The notes below the pieces were generated by a model, which saw only the letters and a program-made list of their open reading frames with translations, was not told the DNA's origin and did no database searches. Positions 57,805-64,000 of a DNA stretch of 64,000 bases are shown piece by piece. Position 1 is the first letter of the stretch. Each line of letters begins with the position of its first letter. The stretch covers positions 23,556,116 through 23,620,115 of the forward strand of contig NC_080073.1 of assembly GCF_949987535.1 (NCBI RefSeq). Reading direction: 5' to 3'. The position numbers were made by a program, and so were the translations under genes. The DNA is from Balaenoptera acutorostrata (lineage: Eukaryota; Chordata; Mammalia; Artiodactyla; Balaenopteridae).

Positions 57805-57965
57805 CCCTGCTCAGCAGCTTCTCTGCCACTTCCTGGCTCTCAAGGCTTGGAAGAGCCACTTAACATGTTTGAGCCTCAGTGTCCTTGTTGATCGTGAGGA
57901 TTAAATGAAATATACACCAAACTCCAGGCACAGCGAGTGACACATCATAGATGCTCATTAATTTT
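57805..57965 (+). repeat. MIR SINE, plus orientation
   Basis: TCTGCCACTTCCTGGCTCTC, GAGCCACTTAACATGTTTGA, GAGCCTCAGTGTCCTTGTTG and the CAGGCACAGCGAGTGACAC end match MIR. Confidence 0.85.
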
Positions 57966-60900
57966 AGTTTCTTCTGCTCTTTGGGTGTTCAGGGATGATC
58001 AGTAGCTCCATGAAGCTGGAACAGAGACAGATGATTGGTGAGGAACAAGTGAGTGACCAAAGGTCAAGCTGGAAAGATAGGCTGGAGGCAGGATTGTGAA
58101 GAGTCATCTGTTTCATGCTTCTGTTTTATCTTAACATCAGTAAACGTTAATGAAGCAGCAGAAGACTGATGTGATCATAACTCTTGTTAAAATTGGATTT
58201 CTTGAGGCATTCTGGAAGACGGACTGGGAGAAAATATTGCATGTTCCTCCCATCTGTCTGGAATCCACGGAGAATCCATTTGGGGTGTCAGCCAGGGACG
58301 GTGAGAAGTGGGTTCCAGCTACTTAGAAGGGGAAGAAGGTTGCTGGGACAGCATATGGGGATGGCCTGAGTCACACTGTGTCCCAGGAGGGACTGACCTG
58401 GGAGGAGTAGCTGTGGGGTGGCCTCTGAGGCCTTGGGAGCCTCGTCACAGTTCTGAACTAAGACACAAGGTGTCTACCTCCAAAAGGACCATCATACTCT
58501 GGGGAAGGAGCGCCTGCTTGAGCAATGCCCAGGGTCAGAAAATCAGGATTAGCGCCATCCTCCTACACTGTATGTCTGGCTACCACTACCCCGAGGGAAT
58601 AAAGAGTTCTCCTTTTCTTTCATCTTCCAGATCTTATTACTTGTGCTTCTTGATGGCCAACTCTAATCTAGAACTATATGGGGGCAGAGATTGTGGATAC
58701 AGTCCCTGAAATCTTCTCTGTGAAACAGAAGAGACCTTTGAAAGATGATAGTGGTTAATTCCCTATTAAACACCATGTTAAAATAGTGTGACAAAGTTGT
58801 GGGAAGGTGGTTATTTTATACCAAGCTGACAACAGACACTCATTCATTTGCAGGTAGCAACTAGAGGAAACCCACAGTACTGAAGATAATATGTGTGTCC
58901 CTGTCTCTACCTCATTCCTTTCTGAGGGAGGCCATAAAGGTGACCTTGGATATTACTAACTTGAATGATAAAATGTCTTCTAGCACTAGTTTGAAACAAG
59001 TTGTAATCTTCTCTTAATCAGCTTTTCATAAATTCTGAAAACCACAAGGTCAGAAGGAAAACAGGGATACTGTCTACTCCTTGCCTGAACTCTCAAAGAG
59101 CTAAAACATCTTTTTATGAGGATAAGTCTTAATACATATGAACCAATAGTGTTTAGTATAGATTTTATATAACTGTTACAAAACATCATACCGAAAGGCA
59201 CAGAGAAATAAACATCTGGATGAGGAGCTATCATATTTGGAGCTCAAAAGAATAGGAAAACATCTGCGTTTTTTAGACTATAAAATGGTAAAATGTGGTA
59301 TCTCTTTTTTGCCCGCAGTTCACACAGGGAAACAGAAACCACTCTTTGTATTTCAGGTATAAAAGATGTGAGATATGAGTTAGGGACTAATACAAAATTT
59401 AGAAGCTCTGGGGAGTAAAGGTCAAAGACACCAGTACTGAAGTCAGGAGAGCCCACACAGATATCTTGGCCAAAAGTTTCAAAGCAGGTGCAAGCCTGCT
59501 ATTAACGAGGCAAAATAACTGTTAATGAAGTAAACTAGTTGGCAGTGCAGTAAACTAGCTATTAATGAGATAAGATACTGGCACTGAGCTGTCATGGAAG
59601 ACCCACTGCAACAGGAACCATGGCATTCTGCCAATTCTGAAATAATCGCAGGGACCCCCTTTTTTTTTAGCTTATTTTATTATTGTGTTTAATAGGGAAT
59701 ATCTCCAAGGCTGCCTCTTGGATTGCTTATAACTGTCCCTGCATTTGGACGTAACTACCCTAAGAGGTCAGGAATGGCTAAAATTTTCCTCTAGCCTGGC
59801 AGCTCAAGATCACCAGTGGCTTCCTGGCCGACTGTGTTGAGAAGGATTCTGAGCTGCATTTGAGCTCAGCATGGAAGACTGCTTGGTTTGATGTACAGTG
59901 GTTACTATGGTGTAGAAGGGGCTACTCTGACTTGCCTTCTACGTATTTGCCCTCTGTGACTTCCCATTTTAATCTCCCTACCTTCCAAGTAGAAATGATT
60001 CTTTCCTGCTAGGTTCTATGTGACATGTTAATTTAACATCTTTGTTCCTATGTCTGCAGTATGATAGACTGCACATTAATATGTGTATGTGCCTGTAAAA
60101 CACAAAATATAATATGATTTCCAAGACAAATAAGAGATTGCTTTGTTTCTTAGATCTTTGAAATCTTTTCGTCTCTTGCACACATGGCAAATCCTACCGA
60201 TTCCAACAGGGACCCCTGGGATCTTATCAAGATGGCTGAGTAAAGGTCTCACCCCCTGTGACACTCAGTCTGATGAAAGTGGAGTCAATTTCAAACACAC
60301 AATATTATTACATTTGAGGCCGGGATCTCTTACCCTCCCCATGCTGACATTTATTATCTGCTAAAATCACAGCAAGCTGCAATACCAAAGTGGCTGATTG
60401 GAGTTACTCAGTAAATAACATTTGATGAAAAGAAAATTAGGTGGTAAAGAGACCCTTGAGAAATTAGAAAATAGCCTCCTAGGCTTTCAACCTATTTATC
60501 ATTTGCGAAGGCACTGAATAATACAGCACGCCTAAGAACCAGCGACAACCTGCTTCCCAGTGCCCAAAATACTGAATCCAGTAGTGGAGCAATCCAGCTT
60601 GAGGAATTGTTCAAAGTTGAGTCAAAATAAGCTTTGATTAAGGAAGTAAAAAAAAGAAAAAGCTAATCTTCAAGTTTAACAGAAAGGCTTAAAAGAGCCA
60701 CTGCAAACAACATGAATTATTCAGGCTGGGGATATTGTGACTTGCCTTTTATACACAAAAGGCTCAAATGTATGATCTCAAACCCAGTGCAAATAAATTG
60801 ATTTATACCAGTTGAGCCATGCTTGGACGAGGAAAAAAGATGAGCCTATTTTCCTTAGTGCCCTGACTCACAATATGTAGTGAACTTTGAGCCCCTGGCA

Positions 60901-61175
60901 CTTTTGGTACTGGGTTAGGATAGGAGAGAAGAGGCCTCATGCAACAGACTTTTGTTGGGGCAAATAAATTCTTCTGGAAATGTCACCCCTAAATCACTTC
61001 TACGTATAACGTCGGGCACCCAAATGGAACAAACCAGTAAAATTGCACCTGTGTGCTCCTTCAAGTACTTATCAGGATAGGTGAAAAATACTGTCACTAG
61101 ATCTTGGTATTAAACATTTTTTCAGTAGAGCAAATAACAACAGGCATCCTGTAGCTTTTCTGCTGTAAAACCCCA
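57966..61175. other. Intergenic, mostly unassigned
   Basis: The 58.0-58.3 kb part may be a diverged L2 (TGATGTGATCATAACTCTTG, GGAAGACGGACTGGGAG). The frame of 133 aa at 58308-58709 has no recognisable domain. No gene was called in the remainder. Confidence 0.4.
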
Positions 61176-61179
61176 TCTT

Positions 61180-61265
61180 TTCCAGGAAGATTTCCCTAAT
61201 TTTCCCCCCAGGTATCCCTTGTTCTAAGTTCTCATAACACTTTGTACATCCTTTTCTGTACTGTT
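61180..61265 (+). mobile_element. L2 fragment, plus orientation
   Basis: TTTTCCAGGAAGATTTCCCT followed by CTCATAACACTTTGTACATC resembles the L2 3' region. Confidence 0.55.
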
Positions 61266-61269
61266 CTGA

Positions 61270-61430
61270 GAGGCAACATGTAGTAAACAGAGCATGAGCT
61301 TTGAAATCAACCCCAACTCCAACTGGGCAAGTTACCTATCTTCTCTGCATCTCAGTTTCTTTGTCTGTATAAAGGCTTTATGTGAGGATTTATGGGATAC
61401 TGGCAGTTGCCCAATAAATGAGAGTATTTT
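61270..61430 (+). repeat. MIR SINE, plus orientation
   Basis: GAGCATGAGCTTTGAAATCA, TGGGCAAGTTACCTATCTTC, TGCATCTCAGTTTCTTTGTC and CCCAATAAATGAGAG match MIR. Confidence 0.8.
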
Positions 61431-61949
61431 TCTATTAATCAGACTAAGAGGTCTTAGGAACAGGGTGTATATCTCACACAGGATACCTCCAGCTATGTGA
61501 GTGGCACATAGGAGGTGACATTTTTTGAGTGAATGATCTATGTGGCTCACATGTCATTCCAGGTAACTCATTGTTCTTTTCCCTGTGTTTCCATATAACT
61601 TTAGGCATTCTTCTCTCAAATCCTTCTTTGCAGTATATTTCAGAATTTGTTTACACTTCTTGTTGATTCCCACAAGTAGCTTCCTGAGGCCTTATTCTTT
61701 TATGTCGGTTGTATCTGATACACTACAAGTCAACAGGACTGGTTAGCTGAGAGAGAGAAGGGAGGATGGATAAATGAGGGATTGGACAGTTAGAGGGAAA
61801 GCCTAAAAGCTAAAGACATTCTAGTACTAAATGGAACATGTATTTTTTGTAGTAGTTTGATGTCTGTGCTCACTGCTCCTTTATATATGCGCCACTATCT
61901 TCTTTATCCATTTATCAAACATTTACTGAATACCAATGTGCTGAGTAAC
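61431..61949. other. Intergenic, nothing recognised
   Basis: No gene or repeat was identified with confidence. Confidence 0.4.
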
Positions 61950-62042
61950 ATGCTGGGGAATACAGAGAAGAATCAGGGAGAGAGGCAAGAAGGGAGGGAG
62001 AGAGGGAGGGAGGGGGAGAGGCAAAGGGAGAGGGAGAGATGG
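61950..62042 (+). repeat. Purine-rich (GGGA)n-like tract
   Basis: Almost only A and G, with repeated GGGAGGGAG and GAGAGG, except for two short CA interruptions. Confidence 0.85.
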
Positions 62043-62189
62043 ATTGCCCAAGGATGGATACCCTTCTCCAGGGAAGGTAGAATGCAGGATACAACAGAAC
62101 AGATTATAAATTCAAATGATGTTACTCCAACTGCGAAATGTTTACTGGGTTCTCAGGGCTTCTTTCTTCAAATCAAACTCCTTTCTCTA

Positions 62190-62460
62190 AACTTATGACT
62201 CTCCATGATTTCTACCTTAACCTCTTCTTCCATTCTGTTCTAGCCAGTTCAGCTAAGTCTCCTCCTCCTGAAACTTGGCCTCTTTGCCTCTTTCATCCTA
62301 TGAAAACTCTCCCCCATCCTTTACCTCCACCTGACATAATCTCCGCATCTTTTAAAGGCCAGCCCCAAAGCCACTTCTTCCTTGGAGCCTTCCCTGAGTC
62401 CCCCAACCCAAAATAATCTTTCTTTCCTTTAAATGCTTTAAGTACTGGCTACTTGTTGTT
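62190..62460 (+). mobile_element. L2 fragment, plus orientation
   Basis: GGCCAGCCCCAAAGCCACTT, CTTCCTTGGAGCCTTCCCTG and AGTCCCCCAACCCAAAATAA are the familiar L2 3' segment. Confidence 0.7.
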
Positions 62461-62464
62461 GACA

Positions 62465-63820
62465 GCAGAAATGAAAGTAGAAAAGATATTTAAGTTTTGT
62501 AAACTGAGATGAGTAGGATACTTAAGTCAATAAGCAGAAAGGAGGTATAGGGGCAGACTGGGTTTACCGAGAGGTGGTGGCTTTGACAAGATTCCTGACC
62601 AACGCTGGGGGTTCCTATCTGGAGGTCAGGAAAGGCCATGCCAGTGGCATGGATTTGGGTCTCATGAAGAGAGGTGAAAATGGAAATTTGAGGTGAGTGG
62701 GATTGACAAGAAGTCATAGCAGGAGACTGAGCAAAGAGACTTGGGGAACAGCTATGTTTAAAGGTTAAAAAAGGAGAGAAACCTCTGAAAGAAATTGGGA
62801 GGGAGCTCTCTGCCACATAGAATAGAAAACAGCTTATAGAGAAACCAAAGGAGGAATTCAAGAAGAAGTTAGGTAAAATGGAAGATAGTAAAGCAAGGGA
62901 AAGATGAGGATACCTTCTACTTTCTGGGCAGTCAGTCATCTGTGTCCCTGAGGCTTAGGATATGTGCAAATTTATATCATCATATGACAGTATAATCACC
63001 ATTGGGTCATTGTTGCAACACAGCCTTAAGGCCATAGTAAAGAAAGAGCAAATGTTGACTGGAAGAAGCTCTCAAAGGGCAGCTCAGTCCAGAATTTTAT
63101 ATGCTAAAATTAATATTTCTTAGAGGAATATTTTGGAGTTTCTTAGAGGAACTCATCAATGCTAAATGGAAAAGAATTTATCATGAGGATATGAGATTTC
63201 TTCATTAATTCTTTATCTATGCTAGGTTTCTAGTGAATACACATGAGCATATTCCAGATTTTACTGAATTACTAATAAATATGGATTATTAATATGGATC
63301 ATATATACAAGATAAATTAAGTCAATGACTGCAAGTAACTCTTTAAAGCTAAGATGTTGCAAGGTTGAAAAGAGAAAAAAAATGGAAATAGAGGGGAAAG
63401 AAACCTTGTTCTAGGTTAAACATCTGATTGACAAGTGTTACATTAAAATTACATAAGTGAGTCAGCTGAGTGAGTCATCCACCCAGAGAGCTTCTGAAAG
63501 TCTCACCAGTAAATGTCCTAATTTGAACATTTAATTGTTTACTCTTGTAACTTTGCTGTGAGATAATTGACTGCAGAAGCATAAAGAATGATGTTAGTGA
63601 GAGAAGGACAAAAATGGACTTTAATCCACAGGTTTCTATCTTGTTCTCAAATGCAGAAGGGTAGCCCCTTCCCTCACTGACCACCAAAGCCAGCGGTGTA
63701 AGGTCTGAAACAGAGTTTCAAAGCCCCAAGGTAGAACAGACAGTAGGTATGAGAGATGGATGTTGATGTGACACTGCCTGGATAAGCCACGGACTCTTTT
63801 GATGAGGGCCCTAGAGGTTA
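62465..63820. other. Intergenic, mostly unassigned
   Basis: Sequence from 62480 to 62900 may be a minus-strand L2 remnant. The 149-aa minus frame at 62490-62939 has no domain I recognise and composition consistent with chance or repeat. Nothing was seen from 62.94 to 63.82 kb. Confidence 0.4.
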
Positions 63821-63824
63821 AAAA

Positions 63825-64000
63825 CAGCGATGATACACATGAAAAGATGCCCCACATCACTAATCATTAAGAAAATGCAAATTCAACCCACAATGAGATA
63901 CCACCTCACACCTGTTAAGATGGATACTATCAAAAACAAAACAGAACAAAACAACAGACAATAACAAGTGTTGGTGAGAGGGTGGAAAAATCGGAATTCT
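63825..64000 (+). mobile_element. L1 fragment running off the window end
   Basis: AAGATGCCCCACATCACTAA, CAATGAGATACCACCTCACA, CCTGTTAAGATGGATACTAT and GTGTTGGTGAGAGGGTGG are typical L1 3' sequence. The element continues past 64000. Confidence 0.88.

Noticed and set aside
62490..62939. 149-aa minus frame
   Set aside because: No recognisable domain, signal or splice context; the underlying sequence may be an L2 remnant.

Overview
This is mammalian nuclear DNA, most likely from a cetacean (toothed or baleen whale). The evidence is about ten tRNA-derived SINEs of the cetacean/hippo CHR type, with a head reading GGCTTCCCTGGTGGCGCAGT, internal A and B boxes and AAATA-rich tails, several with clear target-site duplications. 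I saw no primate Alu, carnivore SINE or ruminant BovB/Bov-A. Around them lie older mammalian repeats (MIR, L2, L1M, MER20 and MLT1-type LTRs), which is ordinary euchromatic, gene-poor sequence.

One protein-coding gene can be supported, and it is complete: KBTBD8, a BTB-BACK-Kelch adaptor of CUL3 ubiquitin ligases, on the minus strand. Four coding exons (28943-28928, 28265-28055, 24435-23321 and 20258-19795) join in frame at GT-AG junctions into 601 codons plus stop, the length I know for the human protein. A CpG-island promoter with three CCAAT boxes covers about 28.3-29.3 kb. A nearly repeat-free 3' UTR of about 2.8 kb runs to a polyadenylation signal near 17.0 kb.

Layout: 0-6.8 kb is intergenic with MIR/L2 remnants. 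6.8-12.3 kb is an old plus-strand L1M interrupted by two SINEs. 12.3-14.7 kb is an old minus-strand L2. 14.7-16.8 kb holds a MIR and another L2. 17.0-29.0 kb is KBTBD8. 29.3-47 kb is intergenic DNA rich in SINEs, LTRs, L1 ends and DNA transposons, including a solo LTR nested inside a MER20 copy. 47-64 kb lacks CHR SINEs and contains a small second CpG-rich segment (51.05-51.62 kb) that looks like an unannotated promoter or first exon, a polypyrimidine array with a 65-bp higher-order period, and the start of an L1 fragment at the window end.

I found no convincing new biological system. The most useful leads are a young SINE whose A-tail ends 25 nt from the KBTBD8 exon 3 splice donor and supplies an in-frame stop if the intron is retained, the candidate promoter at 51 kb, and a SINE subfamily with a 24-bp internal duplication. 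Repeat family names come from recognising the sequence by eye, not from a database search.
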